Part shown: piece by piece, positions 49,556 to 59,702 of the stretch
Layout of the letters: each line of letters starts with the position of its first letter
Numbering within the stretch: position 1 is the first letter of the stretch
From: Pasteurellaceae bacterium Orientalotternb1
Lineage (GTDB): Bacteria; Pseudomonadota; Gammaproteobacteria; Enterobacterales; Pasteurellaceae
Assembly: GCA_011455275.1 (NCBI GenBank)
Contig: CP015028.1
Span: forward strand, 496,001 to 560,000
DNA length: 64,000 nucleotides
Reading direction: 5' to 3'
Notes under the pieces: model-generated
What the model was told of the DNA's origin: nothing
The model's input: only the letters and a program-made list of their open reading frames with translations
Databases searched by the model: none
Made by a program: the position numbers and the translations under genes

Positions 49556-49897
49556 TTAGATACTGAAAGATGAACCGCAGCCACAAGTTGAACTCGCATT
49601 TGGATTGCTCACCACAAAGCGAGAGCCTTCAAGCCCTTCTACATAATCGACTGTACCACCAATCAGGTATTGCAAGCTCATTGGATCAACCACGAGTCCA
49701 ACATTTTGATTTTCAATCGTTAAATCACCATCATTGACTTGATCATCAAAAGTAAATCCATACTGAAAGCCGCTACAACCACCTCCAGTGATGTAAACAC
49801 GTAAGCGTAAATTTGGATTATCTTCCCCTTCAATCAAATTTTTTACCTTCTTTGCCGCCGCATCAGTGAAGGTTAAAGGCACATTGATCTCACTCAT
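49556..49897 (-). CDS. erpA: Iron-sulfur cluster insertion protein ErpA
   Basis: 113 residues, A-type carrier. The three cluster-binding cysteines are in [11 protein letters not shown] near residue 42 and the C-terminal STCGCGSSF (two more). It delivers [4Fe-4S] clusters to apo-enzymes, including isoprenoid synthesis IspG and respiratory proteins. The frame is open to 49933 but the ATG at 49897 ([10 protein letters not shown]) is the conserved start. Single gene at the edge of the glycan region. Confidence 0.95.
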   Translation of the reverse strand: MSEINVPLTFTDAAAKKVKNLIEGEDNPNLRLRVYITGGGCSGFQYGFTFDDQVNDGDLTIENQNVGLVVDPMSLQYLIGGTVDYVEGLEGSRFVVSNPNASSTCGCGSSFSI

Positions 49898-50050
49898 TTT
49901 TTGTCCTAGGTCAAATTTTTGGAAATGCTGCATTATCTATCAATTAGGGAGACAGAGCAATAAGTAAAAAAGTGCAAATAAATACCTGTCCTTGTGATAC
50001 TGCGAGTAATATAAACATAAATATACCTTAATTTAGTGAGAATTTTTATC

Positions 50051-51175
50051 ATGAGAGAGTTAGTTGAAAATAAATCTCAAGACGATGAGATCGATTTAGT
50101 CGAACTCATCAAAGTGTTGTGGAATAAAAAAGGGTGGATTGTTTTATCAACTTTTGTTTGTACTTTGCTTGCTGGTGTCTATGCCTTCACAGCCAAAGAA
50201 CAATGGACATCCAAGGCGGAGATTATTGGGCCTCAAATAACTGATTTAGATAACTATCTTAGTTTAAGAAAAGAATATGCCAGAATCTTAGGCACAGAAT
50301 TTGATCTTAATGCTCTTGCTAATGGGCTTTATGGCAAGTTTGAGCGATTGGCATATTCATTAGATGAGCGTGAGGCGTTTTTAGTCAACTCTGAAGTCTA
50401 TAAGCAGCTTTCTGCAGGAAAAGATGAAGCTTTCAAACGCAGTTTGTCAAGCACTCTTGCACGTGAAAATATTTCTATTATTAAGCCAGATCCTAAAAAG
50501 CAATCTGATGCAATTGGGCGTCAATATACGTTTAGTGCTGAAACAGCATCTTTAGCTCAGGATACATTAAAAGGATTTATTACTTACATCAATCAAAAGG
50601 CATTTGAATTAGACAGGAATGAGTTTGTGCTGTTAGCAAATGAAAAAGTTCAAGATCTAAAATTTGAATATGAGAGGATTAAACAAGATTTAGTTATTCA
50701 AAGAAGTATTCAATTAGAGAATCTTGATAAAGCGTTGAGCATAGCAACTAAAGCAGGAATTAAAGAATATTCAAAGGTGTTTGACAGTAGTGTTTCAGGT
50801 GCAGTTCAACGTTTGGCAATAAGTGATACAAAAGTTCCCCTTTCTGAATCAAAATTGAGTGATGGCGTTTATCTTTTTATGTTAGGAGAAAAATATCTTC
50901 AGGCTCAAATTGAAACAGCAAATCAAAAGGGTATTGTTTATCCTCCAAGGTTTTATCAGATTAAAGAAATTTTAAGGGAGCTATCTCCTTTGCTAGAAAA
51001 AATCAAGACAGCTAAAGCAACTAGTTTTAGTTATTTAAGCTCTCCAGATTACCCTATTGTGAAAGATAAGCCTAAAAAAGGTATGATTTTAATGATTGGT
51101 GCTATCTTAGGATTAATTTTTTCAATGTTAGTGATATTAGTTTTTAATATTCTTAGGAAAGAACAAAATGACTAG
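50051..51175 (+). CDS. wzz: Wzz-type polysaccharide chain-length determinant
   Basis: 374 residues, PCP1 family. N-terminal [20 protein letters not shown] leads into the first transmembrane helix (about 30-52); a large periplasmic coiled-coil domain follows; the second helix near the C-terminus is [20 protein letters not shown]. The [10 protein letters not shown] motif before TM2 is the conserved Pro/Gly-rich segment. It sets modal length of a Wzy-polymerised glycan. I took the ATG at 50051. Overlaps neuA by 8 bases. First gene of the glycan locus. Confidence 0.9.
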   Translation: MRELVENKSQDDEIDLVELIKVLWNKKGWIVLSTFVCTLLAGVYAFTAKEQWTSKAEIIGPQITDLDNYLSLRKEYARILGTEFDLNALANGLYGKFERLAYSLDEREAFLVNSEVYKQLSAGKDEAFKRSLSSTLARENISIIKPDPKKQSDAIGRQYTFSAETASLAQDTLKGFITYINQKAFELDRNEFVLLANEKVQDLKFEYERIKQDLVIQRSIQLENLDKALSIATKAGIKEYSKVFDSSVSGAVQRLAISDTKVPLSESKLSDGVYLFMLGEKYLQAQIETANQKGIVYPPRFYQIKEILRELSPLLEKIKTAKATSFSYLSSPDYPIVKDKPKKGMILMIGAILGLIFSMLVILVFNILRKEQND

Positions 51176-51842
51176 AATAGCAATTATCCCCGCTAGAGCA
51201 GGCTCAAAAGGAATTAAAGATAAAAATCTCCAGTTGGTTGGAGAAGTATCTTTAGTAGGTAGAGCTATTTTGGCGGCTAAAGAGTCAGAGATGTTTGATG
51301 AAATCATTGTGACTTCTGATGGCAAAGATATTTTACTCGAAGCTGAAAAATATGGAGCAAAACCTTTTCTTCGTCCTATTGAGTTAGCTCAAAGTGATAC
51401 AAGAACTATTGATACAGTACTGCATTGTTTAGTAGAACTAGGATTTACAAAAGGAACAATGGCATTATTTCAGCCAACAAGCCCTTTGCGAACATCTATT
51501 GATATTCGCAATGCCATGGAGATCTTCCTAGGAGGGCATTGTAATTCTGTTGTGTCAGCTTGTGAATGTGAGCATCATCCATATAAATCTTTTGTGATGG
51601 ATGGAGATAATATTATTCCAGGAAGAGAGCTGCAGGACTTCGAGGCTCCACGTCAACAATTACCTAAAGCATATCGTGCTAATGGAGCAATTTATATCAA
51701 TAATATTGAATCTTTACTATTGGAAAAATGTTTCTTTATTTCTCCTGTAAGATTCTATTTAATGCCAACGTATCGTTCCATTGATATTGATACAACATTA
51801 GATTTACAAATTGCTGAAAATTTAATAAAGAATGAACATTAA
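51168..51842 (+). CDS. neuA: CMP-sialic acid synthetase (acylneuraminate cytidylyltransferase)
   Basis: 224 residues, GT-A-like nucleotidyltransferase activating N-acetylneuraminate with CTP. N-terminal motif [15 protein letters not shown] binds CTP; the FQPTSPLR motif near residue 102 and the [10 protein letters not shown] / [14 protein letters not shown] end region fit NeuA/SiaB. No neuB or neuC accompanies it in the window, so sialic acid may be scavenged from host, as Haemophilus does. It sits between wzz and the GT52 sialyltransferase, consistent with sialylation of the glycan. Confidence 0.9.
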   Translation: MTRIAIIPARAGSKGIKDKNLQLVGEVSLVGRAILAAKESEMFDEIIVTSDGKDILLEAEKYGAKPFLRPIELAQSDTRTIDTVLHCLVELGFTKGTMALFQPTSPLRTSIDIRNAMEIFLGGHCNSVVSACECEHHPYKSFVMDGDNIIPGRELQDFEAPRQQLPKAYRANGAIYINNIESLLLEKCFFISPVRFYLMPTYRSIDIDTTLDLQIAENLIKNEH

Positions 51843-52026
51843 TAAAACAATTTAACATAATGTAATTACTTAGCAGGAGAGTTAGTTTTAAAGTCAATGG
51901 TATTTTTGTTATTTATCTATCTCATATTCTATAAAATAAGGTATATGCGGATGCTGAGTGTGTGGAGAGTGTTGTTTATAACATATTTTTATATAGATAA
52001 ACATTAGATTATATAGGATATATTAA

Positions 52027-52983
52027 ATGAATTTAATTATTTGTAGAACTCCATTGCAAAGTCTGATTGCAGAAAGAATTATTAGATTGAAAAAGGAGGA
52101 AAAATTTTTTCTTTTATATGTAGTAGATATTGATAATGAAAAACAAAGATACTACTATAATAAATTGTCAGGCAAAGTAAGTTGTAGTGAGTATATTGTA
52201 CTGCGTGAGTATGGTATGCTTTCTTTTTATAAGTTTTTCAATTGTTTGAAGTTATTGTGTTTTTTTAGGAAAAATTTTCAATATTTTGATTTAGTATGTT
52301 TTGCTAATCTAAATGATGTGTATATTTGGTTTATTTTAAGCAGGATAAAATTCAATTATATAGAAACTTTTGATGATGGATCGGCTAATATATTCTACGA
52401 TGGGGATTATTATACAGAATATAAAATGACACCTATTAGGATGGTCTTTTTTTATTTTTTGAGATTGAAGTTTTCTATGAAAAAGATAAAAGAATTGTCA
52501 ATGAGACACTATACTATATATCCTAATTTGAGAAATGTTATAGATAACACTTATCCAATATATTTATTTGAAGAAATAACCAGTCTCTCGAATAGAAAAA
52601 GATTTGATGAAATTTCTATTTTTTTAGGGCAGCCTTTGATATTTAATGGTATAGACTATACAAAAGAAATTTTTGATAAGGTGAGAGAATACATTGATTT
52701 TGATTACTATTTCCCTCATCCAAGAGAGACTGAAACTCATAGATTGGGTATTAATCTTATCGAATCTAATTTTATTTTTGAAGATTATGTTATTCAATTA
52801 TTATTGCATGAATCATGTGAAAAGTATAATGTATATACTTTTTTTAGTAGTGCAATCCTAAATTTAACTCAAGTTAATCATATAAATTGTAATGTGATTA
52901 GAGTTAAAGGAACTATATTGGATGAGTATGATGAACTATATAAAATATATGAAAAAATAGGAGTAAAAGTAATTAATATTTAA
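52027..52983 (+). CDS. GT52-family sialyltransferase (putative alpha-2,3-type)
   Basis: 318 residues. The GT52 (Lst/SiaA-like) signatures are visible: N-terminal LIICRTPLQSLIAERII, FDDGSANIFYDG near residue 120, IFLGQPLIFNG near 197, the HP motif YFPHPRETETHRLG near 235, and FFSSAILNL with the SS motif near 280. Uses CMP-Neu5Ac, matching the adjacent neuA. Very AT-rich. Linkage specificity cannot be read from sequence. A 184-bp AT-rich gap separates it from neuA. Confidence 0.85.
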   Translation: MNLIICRTPLQSLIAERIIRLKKEEKFFLLYVVDIDNEKQRYYYNKLSGKVSCSEYIVLREYGMLSFYKFFNCLKLLCFFRKNFQYFDLVCFANLNDVYIWFILSRIKFNYIETFDDGSANIFYDGDYYTEYKMTPIRMVFFYFLRLKFSMKKIKELSMRHYTIYPNLRNVIDNTYPIYLFEEITSLSNRKRFDEISIFLGQPLIFNGIDYTKEIFDKVREYIDFDYYFPHPRETETHRLGINLIESNFIFEDYVIQLLLHESCEKYNVYTFFSSAILNLTQVNHINCNVIRVKGTILDEYDELYKIYEKIGVKVINI

Positions 52984-52994
52984 TTGGGGTATTT

Positions 52995-54137
52995 ATGAGT
53001 TATATAATATTGTTTTTTTTATGCAACTTCATTTTGTCAATAGTCTACACAAGGAATATATTTATATCGTTTTTATTTTTGTCTTTCTTTTTGTCATTTA
53101 GTGAATATAGCCATTTATCTATAGCAATGATATTGATTTCAATATTTTGGGGATGTGCTAATAATATGTTCAAGATAGAAAGATATCTTCTATTTTTGTA
53201 TCTTGTGTTCTTGGTTTTTTTAGCTTTTTTCATTTCATTAAGCTATATTAATGGTGCTTCTTTAGTGCATATAATAGGCAAATTTTCTAGAGTGTCTATA
53301 ATTTTGTTCTTTTTATTCAGCTATTCAACATTACCTTCTAAACCTATGTTGGGAGCAGTAAAATCTTTCGTGATTTCAAGTTTAATTAGCTCTGTTTTTT
53401 TGTATTTGCTTGGATATTATGATGATCTTGGATTCATACTGTATAGAATATCTGGTTTTCTAAATGATGCTAATTATTTTGCATTAATGTGCCTTGTTTT
53501 TATAATATTTTGTGACTCATACACTGAAAGAACTGATGTGAAAATTAAGTATTTGAGATTTTTATTATTTTTATTCATACTATTTTCTCAATCTTGGTCT
53601 TCTATCATATTGTATTTCTTGTACTTGGTTTTGTATAAATATAAGTTGTTAACTGATACGATTAGAAGAATTATTTTGTTTTTCCCTTTTGTTATAATTT
53701 TATTGATTTTATTTTTTCTTAACTATTATGGTGAGCGAGCAGAGTTATATTATGATTGGTTAGAGTCAGAGCTTTCCCTTAAGTTTAACTCTCTTTTAAT
53801 AAGATTTAATACTATACTTAATGCTTATTTATATATGGAAAGCCATCCCTTAATATTTTATTTTGGTATGGGAAGCGGAAGAAGTCTAGAGATTGGAGAG
53901 AGAGTATTTCATAACTTATATTTTCAACAGTTATTTGATCATGGTTGGATATACTATGTGTTTTTTCAAGCAATAATTAGTTGGAGACTGATAAGTAAAT
54001 TGATTTCAGATAGACAGGTAATTGCTGTATTTTTATTAATGTTACATAACGTAGTGTTTGATAATTTTTATTCATTCCTGTTTTCTTTTACATTGCTAAT
54101 ATTAGATGTAGGTAGGTTTTATAAATTTAGAAGGTGA
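52995..54137 (+). CDS. wzy: Wzy-like polysaccharide polymerase
   Basis: 380 residues, ten or more hydrophobic helices separated by short loops, with the loop GFLNDANYFALMCL near residue 152 resembling the Wzy/O-antigen ligase-family RxGxxxDxN pattern (RISGFLNDANYF). A large periplasmic loop follows near residues 250-300 (RAELYYDWLESELSLKFNSL). No clear homology can be named, as is usual for Wzy; the call rests on topology and position after wzz/neuA and before glycosyltransferases. It could be another membrane polymerase or transporter. Extremely AT-rich, 5 bp from the next gene. Confidence 0.72.
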   Translation: MSYIILFFLCNFILSIVYTRNIFISFLFLSFFLSFSEYSHLSIAMILISIFWGCANNMFKIERYLLFLYLVFLVFLAFFISLSYINGASLVHIIGKFSRVSIILFFLFSYSTLPSKPMLGAVKSFVISSLISSVFLYLLGYYDDLGFILYRISGFLNDANYFALMCLVFIIFCDSYTERTDVKIKYLRFLLFLFILFSQSWSSIILYFLYLVLYKYKLLTDTIRRIILFFPFVIILLILFFLNYYGERAELYYDWLESELSLKFNSLLIRFNTILNAYLYMESHPLIFYFGMGSGRSLEIGERVFHNLYFQQLFDHGWIYYVFFQAIISWRLISKLISDRQVIAVFLLMLHNVVFDNFYSFLFSFTLLILDVGRFYKFRR

Positions 54138-54141
54138 ATAT

Positions 54142-55122
54142 ATGCAATTTAGTGTGATTATTCCTATTTATAATTTAGAAGGGTATATAGAGAAATGTAT
54201 TGATAGTGTTCTAAATCAGTCTTTTCACGACTATGAAATTATTTTAGTTAATGATGGTTCGACTGATACCTCAAAAAAAATTTGTCAAAATTATGTTTCA
54301 GAAAATATTATCTTGATTAATAAAGAAAATGGAGGTTTATCAGATGCAAGAAATATCGGTATTAAGAATTCTTCTGGAGATTACTTACTTTTTCTAGATG
54401 GAGATGATTTTTGGTCTGAAAAAAATTTTTTAGAGGAACTTAATAAAATTATTAATGATGATGCTCCAGATTTAATAGTTTTTCCTCTGTCTTACTATTA
54501 TAATTCTAATAATATAAAATTTAATTGTTTTAATATAAATTATGATAAGACTTTAAATTTTTCTAGAGATTTTCAGTTTCTCGTTAATCATGGTATATAT
54601 ACACCAAGTGCTTGTAATAAATGTATTAAAAGAAATTTATTGGATAGTTATGAACTGTACTTTCCCATTGGTCGTTTATCAGAAGATATTCAATGGTGCG
54701 GGCGATTGTTGGAATATGTAAATGATTATTATATATACAATAAAGTATGTTATATGTACAGACAGAATAGGGTTGGCAGTATTACACATAGAGTTTCAGA
54801 AAAAAACATATTACATATACTAGGCTCTATAGATGAAGGGATTAGTACGGAGAGTAAAGTTTCAGATGATTTGAAACTAAGAAATCTAGAACTGTATTTT
54901 TCTTATAGTTTTATAGAGTTAATCCCTTATGTAAATCCATACTTGGATAATAAGATTATTGTTTCCTTATTAAGTAAATATAAATACTTGATTAAGTATG
55001 GTTTTAGTTTTAATGATAAAAAGAAAAAAATTATATCTATAACTGTTTCTTTATTTGGATTCTATGTGTCTTCGGTATGTTTAAATTTTTTGGTTAGAAT
55101 ATATAGGATTTTTAACAAATAA
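54142..55122 (+). CDS. GT2-family glycosyltransferase
   Basis: 326 residues, GT-A fold. N-terminal SVIIPIYNLEGYIEKCIDSVL, then VNDGSTDTSKKIC, and the DXD region FLDGDDFWSE near residue 90 are classic GT2 inverting-enzyme signs. A C-terminal helix (about 300-320) may touch the membrane. Donor and linkage unknown. AT-rich, in the block of transferases that build the repeat unit. It starts 5 bp after wzy. Confidence 0.88.
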   Translation: MQFSVIIPIYNLEGYIEKCIDSVLNQSFHDYEIILVNDGSTDTSKKICQNYVSENIILINKENGGLSDARNIGIKNSSGDYLLFLDGDDFWSEKNFLEELNKIINDDAPDLIVFPLSYYYNSNNIKFNCFNINYDKTLNFSRDFQFLVNHGIYTPSACNKCIKRNLLDSYELYFPIGRLSEDIQWCGRLLEYVNDYYIYNKVCYMYRQNRVGSITHRVSEKNILHILGSIDEGISTESKVSDDLKLRNLELYFSYSFIELIPYVNPYLDNKIIVSLLSKYKYLIKYGFSFNDKKKKIISITVSLFGFYVSSVCLNFLVRIYRIFNK

Positions 55123-55134
55123 AGGAGGTTTAAT

Positions 55135-55950
55135 ATGATTTTGTCAGTTGTTATTTCAATTTATGAAAAAGAAAAATCTTATTATTTTCATAATGCTATG
55201 AATAGTATTTGGAATGAGCAAAAAATTAAACCAGATGAAATTATCTTAATAGAAGACGGTAAATTAACATGTGAATTATATGATGAAATTTCTATCTGGA
55301 AGAAAATAATTAAAAATAAGTTAAAAATTATTTCTCTTGATTGTAATGTTGGTTTGGCTAATGCTCTTAATATTGCAATATCTAGTTGTTGTGGAAAATA
55401 TATTGCACGGATGGATACAGATGATATCGCACTCTTTGATAGATTTGAAAAACAAATAAATTTCCTTGAAAATAACTTAGATGTTGATGTTGTTGGTACA
55501 TGGATGTCTGAGATAGACGAAAATAATAATTTAATTAATTCTCTGGTTGAATATCCTTTAACTCATAGCGAGCTATTTGATTTTTTTGCTAAAAGAGATC
55601 CTCTAGCACATCCAACGGTAATGTTTCGTAATACGTTTTTCGAAAAAGCTGGGCTATATAGTAATAAGGTTCATTTAGCTGAAGATACTTTATTATGGTA
55701 TTCTGGTTTTATTAATAATTGTAGATTTGCTAATATCCCTTATGTAGGGCTGAAGTTTAGACGTGCTTCTGCATTTTATTTACGTAGAGCAAATTGGAAG
55801 AAAAGTTGGGGATTATTAAAGTTTCGTTTATTACACATTAATAGAAAACTTGGTTATGGATTTAAAGCAGATTTATACGCAATAGCTTATTTTATTATGT
55901 CTATTTCGCCAAGTTTCGTTAAAAAGTGGTTATATTCTACTTTTAGATAG
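55135..55950 (+). CDS. GT2-family glycosyltransferase (amylovoran/AmsE-like)
   Basis: 271 residues. N-terminal [20 protein letters not shown] with the EDGKLT element, then the DXD region [21 protein letters not shown] near residue 88 and [11 protein letters not shown] near 153, typical of GT2 enzymes such as AmsE or other exopolysaccharide galactosyltransferases. C-terminal region has hydrophobic segments ([15 protein letters not shown]). Ribosome site GGAGG. Donor and acceptor unknown. Slightly less AT-rich toward its 3' end. Confidence 0.87.
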   Translation: MILSVVISIYEKEKSYYFHNAMNSIWNEQKIKPDEIILIEDGKLTCELYDEISIWKKIIKNKLKIISLDCNVGLANALNIAISSCCGKYIARMDTDDIALFDRFEKQINFLENNLDVDVVGTWMSEIDENNNLINSLVEYPLTHSELFDFFAKRDPLAHPTVMFRNTFFEKAGLYSNKVHLAEDTLLWYSGFINNCRFANIPYVGLKFRRASAFYLRRANWKKSWGLLKFRLLHINRKLGYGFKADLYAIAYFIMSISPSFVKKWLYSTFR

Positions 55951-55967
55951 TATTTTGGGAGTTATTT

Positions 55968-57125
55968 ATGAGTAATTTTTTACCGTTTGCATTGCCAGAT
56001 ATTGGCGAAGAGGAAATAAATGAAGTTGTCGATGCTCTACGTTCTGGTTGGGTTACCACAGGCCCAAAGACCAAACAGTTTGAAAATGACTTTAAAGCAT
56101 ATCTTGGTGGGGGGGTAGAAGCATTAGCGGTTAATTCAGCAACATCTGGGCTACATTTAGCGTTAGAGGCAGTTGGTGTGAAAGCTGGAGATCAAGTCAT
56201 TGTTCCAACTTTAACTTTTACTGCAACAGCAGAAGTTGTACGCTATTTGGGGGCTGACCCTGTATTTGTTGATTGCGATTCAGCGACATTAAATATTGAT
56301 ATTGCACAAATTGAAAGCAAAATTACTGAACGAACCAAAGCTATAGTACCAGTACATTTTGCGGGTTTAGCTTGTGATATGGATAGAATAGTCGATATTG
56401 CAAGAAAGCATAATTTAAGAGTTGTTGAAGACGCCGCACATGCTTTTCCAACTTTGTATAAAGGGAAATTAGTTGGTACTTTGGATAGTGATATTACTGT
56501 CTTTAGTTTTTATGCTAATAAAACAATGACGACTGGCGAAGGTGGTATGGTTGTATCGAAAGATAAGATCCTAATTGAACGTATGAAAATTATGCGTTTA
56601 CATGGAATTAGCCGCGATGCTTTTGATCGTTATCAATCAAAAACACCCGCTTGGTATTACGAAGTGATCGAACCTGGCTTTAAATATAATTTATCAGATA
56701 TTTGTGCTGCATTGGGTTTGCAGCAGCTAAAAAAAATTGATGGCTTTTATCAAAAACGTCTTGCTATGGGGAAAAAATATGAAATTGAGCTTGCAAGTTT
56801 ACCTATCATTCTTCCTCCAAATGCAGAAGGAAATAGTACCCACGCTTGGCATATCTATCCTATTCGTTTAAAAGAAAATTGCGGTATTGGTCGTGATGAT
56901 TTTATTTTAAAAATGTCTGAAAAAGGAATTGGATGTTCTGTTCATTTTATTCCATTACATAAGCAGCCGATTTGGCGTGATAGCTATAATTTAAAACCGG
57001 AAGACTTTCCTATTGCAGAGCAGGTTTATCAGAATGTTTTGTCTATTCCACTGTTTACTAAAATGACTGATGAAGATCAAAACCGAGTTATCAATGCAAT
57101 GAAAGAAATTTTTGCAGAATTATAG
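55968..57125 (+). CDS. DegT/DnrJ/EryC1/StrS-family sugar aminotransferase (PglE-like)
   Basis: 385 residues, PLP enzyme. N-terminal [21 protein letters not shown], glycine loop [15 protein letters not shown] near residue 60, [14 protein letters not shown] near 155, PLP lysine in [17 protein letters not shown] near 182, and the end [12 protein letters not shown]. It likely aminates the 4-keto group of a UDP-4-keto-6-deoxy sugar supplied by the dehydratase two genes on. With the transferase and dehydratase this forms a 4-amino-4,6-dideoxy-HexNAc set. Base composition nearer to backbone than the genes before it. Confidence 0.9.
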   Translation: MSNFLPFALPDIGEEEINEVVDALRSGWVTTGPKTKQFENDFKAYLGGGVEALAVNSATSGLHLALEAVGVKAGDQVIVPTLTFTATAEVVRYLGADPVFVDCDSATLNIDIAQIESKITERTKAIVPVHFAGLACDMDRIVDIARKHNLRVVEDAAHAFPTLYKGKLVGTLDSDITVFSFYANKTMTTGEGGMVVSKDKILIERMKIMRLHGISRDAFDRYQSKTPAWYYEVIEPGFKYNLSDICAALGLQQLKKIDGFYQKRLAMGKKYEIELASLPIILPPNAEGNSTHAWHIYPIRLKENCGIGRDDFILKMSEKGIGCSVHFIPLHKQPIWRDSYNLKPEDFPIAEQVYQNVLSIPLFTKMTDEDQNRVINAMKEIFAEL

Positions 57126-57134
57126 GAATAGCTT

Positions 57135-57728
57135 ATGCTAAAGCGTTTATTCGATATAATAATGTCATTAATAGGGCTAATGGCTCTATTACCTATTTTG
57201 ATCATTATTGCAATTTGGATAAAATTGGACTCCACTGGAGAAATCTTTTTTAGGCAAACACGTGTTGGTTTAAATGGTGAGTTATTTAAAATTCACAAAT
57301 TTAGAACAATGGTGGTAAATTCGGAACAAAAAGGGGGACTTACTATTGGTAACGATATGCGAGTTACTAATGCAGGTAAATTTCTTCGAAAATATAAACT
57401 TGATGAATTACCTCAGCTAATTGATGTGCTCATTGGAAAAATGTCTTTGGTTGGTCCAAGACCTGAAATTCCAGAATTTATGAGTCTTTATTCTGAAGAA
57501 CAACGTCACCAAATTTTGTCAGTTAAACCTGGTATTACGGATAGAGCATCTATTGAGATGGTTGATGAAAATGAACTTTTAGGAAAATATGATGATCCTA
57601 GGCAAGCATATATTGATGTGATTATGCCTATAAAAGCAAAATATTATATTGATTATGCTAATAATCATTCAGTAATGGGTGATATTAAGATTATTTTAAT
57701 AACTATTTTTAAAATTATTCACAGATAG
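57135..57728 (+). CDS. Undecaprenyl-phosphate sugar-1-phosphate transferase (PglC/WcfS-like)
   Basis: 197 residues, the small monotopic phosphoglycosyl transferase superfamily. N-terminal re-entrant hydrophobic helix (LKRLFDIIMSLIGLMALLPI), then GLNGELFKIHKFRTMVVNSE, the catalytic Asp-Glu in YKLDELPQLIDVLIGKMSL, and LVGPRPEIPEFM. It starts the repeat unit on undecaprenyl phosphate with the aminated sugar made next door. Length (about 200) fits PglC-type enzymes, not the longer WbaP. Initiating sugar is an inference from neighbours. Gap to the previous gene 9 bp. Confidence 0.92.
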   Translation: MLKRLFDIIMSLIGLMALLPILIIIAIWIKLDSTGEIFFRQTRVGLNGELFKIHKFRTMVVNSEQKGGLTIGNDMRVTNAGKFLRKYKLDELPQLIDVLIGKMSLVGPRPEIPEFMSLYSEEQRHQILSVKPGITDRASIEMVDENELLGKYDDPRQAYIDVIMPIKAKYYIDYANNHSVMGDIKIILITIFKIIHR

Positions 57729-57739
57729 AGTGAAGCATT

Positions 57740-59626
57740 ATGTTTAGTTTTATCTTAAATGCAAAAAGATCCACCAAAAGAATTATTAGTTTATCTATTG
57801 ATGTTTGTTTAATTATTGTTGCTTATTTTGGTTCATTAGGTATTCGCTACGATAGTAGTTTTAGCTTGTATTCTAAGGAGCATTGGCTAAATTCATGTAT
57901 TGTGATATTAATAACGATTTCCATTTTTATTAAGCTTGGTTTATACCGAGCGGTATTACGCTTTATTACGATTAAAATAGTTAATACGGTATTGATAGGT
58001 ACGTTATGTTCAACGATAAGTGTATTGTTATCTGCTTATATATTACAGATTAATATTCCAAGAACTGTTCCATTCTTGTATTTTCTACTTCTGACAATTC
58101 TTATTGTCGGAACTCGTTTGTTTTTTAGAACTTTACTAAATATAGGGAGAGATTACAAACGTTCTGTTATTATTTATGGGGCAGGTGATTCTGGTCGTCA
58201 GTTATTAACAGCTTTAAATCAAATGTCAGGTTATTATGTATCTGCATTTGTTGATGATAATAGAAAATTACATAAATTAACTTTACATGGTGTAAAAGTC
58301 TATTCTCCAAATGAGTTAAATAAATTGATTGAGCGTTATCAGGTCAAACAAATTTTATTAGCTATTCCCAGTGCTTCTGTATCACGTCGTAAAGAAATTA
58401 TTAATACTTTAACTCAATTGCCTTGTGAGATATTAACTGTTCCTGGGCTTGAAGATATTGTTACAGGTAAGGCAAAATTAACTACATTAAATAAAATCTC
58501 TATTGATGATCTTTTAGGTCGTGAACCAGTTCAACCTGAGCAAAAACTGCTATCTGAGAATATCCAAAATAAAATTGTTATGGTAACTGGAGCTGGTGGC
58601 TCAATTGGTTCCGAATTATGTCGCCAAATTATTCATCAAAAACCTAGTAAATTGGTCTTGTTTGAGCTGAATGAATTTAATTTATATGCAATTGAAGGTG
58701 AATTAAGAAATACGATAAAGCAAGAAAACCTTGATGTGAAATTATTGCCAATCATGGGAACTATTCAGAATAAAGAGTATCTTGCTAATATTATGCAAAC
58801 ATTCGAAATTGAAACAGTTTATCATGCTGCGGCTTATAAGCATGTTCCATTAGTTGAATATAATGTAGTAGAGGGGGTAAGAAATAACGTTTTTGGTACT
58901 CTAAACTGTGCATTGGCTGCAATCCAATCCAAGGTTGAAACCTTTGTCTTAATTTCAACAGATAAAGCTGTTCGTCCAACAAATACAATGGGAACAACAA
59001 AACGCATTGCAGAATTAATTCTTCAGGCTTTAGCAAAAGAACAATCAGTAACACGTTTTTGCATGGTTCGATTCGGAAATGTTTTAGGTTCATCGGGGTC
59101 GGTTGTGCCATTATTCAGAAAACAAATTGAAAAAGGTGGTCCAATCACGTTAACTCATCCTGAAATTACTCGTTACTTTATGACAATCCCTGAAGCATCA
59201 GAACTGGTTATTCAGGCTGGAGCAATGGGAAAAGGTGGAGATGTATTTGTTTTAGATATGGGAGAGTCGGTTAAAATTATTGATCTAGCCAGACGAATGA
59301 TACAGCTCACTGGTTTAAAAGAGAAAAATCAAGAAAATCCTAATGGCGATATTGAAATTAAAATAACGGGATTAAGGCCAGGTGAGAAACTCTATGAAGA
59401 GTTGTTGATTGGTGATAATGTGCAAAAAACAACTCATCCAAGAATTATGGCGGCAAATGAAATTATGCTAGAGTGGGATAAATTAAAACTGTTATTAGAT
59501 AATTTGGCTCAATGTTGTGATAGTTATGCTGTAGAAGAGATTAGAGCTATTTTATTAGCCGTCCCTGCAGGGTTTAATCCAGTAGATAATATTTGTGATC
59601 TGATTTGGCGAGAGAATATAATCTGA
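57740..59626 (+). CDS. Membrane-anchored UDP-GlcNAc 4,6-dehydratase (PglF/WbpM-like)
   Basis: 628 residues. Four N-terminal transmembrane helices (about 15-135), a Rossmann domain with YGAGDSGRQLL near residue 147, then a second SDR domain with TGAGGSIGSELCRQIIHQK near 285, HAAAYKHVPLVEYN near 365, and STDKAVRPTNTMGTTKR near 409, the retaining UDP-GlcNAc 4,6-dehydratase signature. It makes the 4-keto-6-deoxy intermediate for the aminotransferase. Together they may lead to 2-acetamido-4-amino-2,4,6-trideoxy-hexose (AAT-Gal/FucNAc4N or bacillosamine precursor). No acetyltransferase (PglD) is present. Confidence 0.92.
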   Translation: MFSFILNAKRSTKRIISLSIDVCLIIVAYFGSLGIRYDSSFSLYSKEHWLNSCIVILITISIFIKLGLYRAVLRFITIKIVNTVLIGTLCSTISVLLSAYILQINIPRTVPFLYFLLLTILIVGTRLFFRTLLNIGRDYKRSVIIYGAGDSGRQLLTALNQMSGYYVSAFVDDNRKLHKLTLHGVKVYSPNELNKLIERYQVKQILLAIPSASVSRRKEIINTLTQLPCEILTVPGLEDIVTGKAKLTTLNKISIDDLLGREPVQPEQKLLSENIQNKIVMVTGAGGSIGSELCRQIIHQKPSKLVLFELNEFNLYAIEGELRNTIKQENLDVKLLPIMGTIQNKEYLANIMQTFEIETVYHAAAYKHVPLVEYNVVEGVRNNVFGTLNCALAAIQSKVETFVLISTDKAVRPTNTMGTTKRIAELILQALAKEQSVTRFCMVRFGNVLGSSGSVVPLFRKQIEKGGPITLTHPEITRYFMTIPEASELVIQAGAMGKGGDVFVLDMGESVKIIDLARRMIQLTGLKEKNQENPNGDIEIKITGLRPGEKLYEELLIGDNVQKTTHPRIMAANEIMLEWDKLKLLLDNLAQCCDSYAVEEIRAILLAVPAGFNPVDNICDLIWRENII

Positions 59627-59661
59627 ATTCACAATTTTGATATAAGTAATAGTTTTTTGTA

Positions 59662-59699
59662 AAAGGCATAGCTTCTCTAGATAAGAGAGCTATGCCTTT
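59662..59699. terminator. Bidirectional terminator between the dehydratase and waaL genes
   Basis: AAAGGCATAGCT (59662-59673) pairs with AGCTATGCCTTT (59688-59699), and inner CTCT pairs with AGAG; strong stem with flanking A/T runs. It ends the plus-strand glycan operon and the convergent waaL. Confidence 0.9.
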
Positions 59700-59702
59700 A
59701 GT

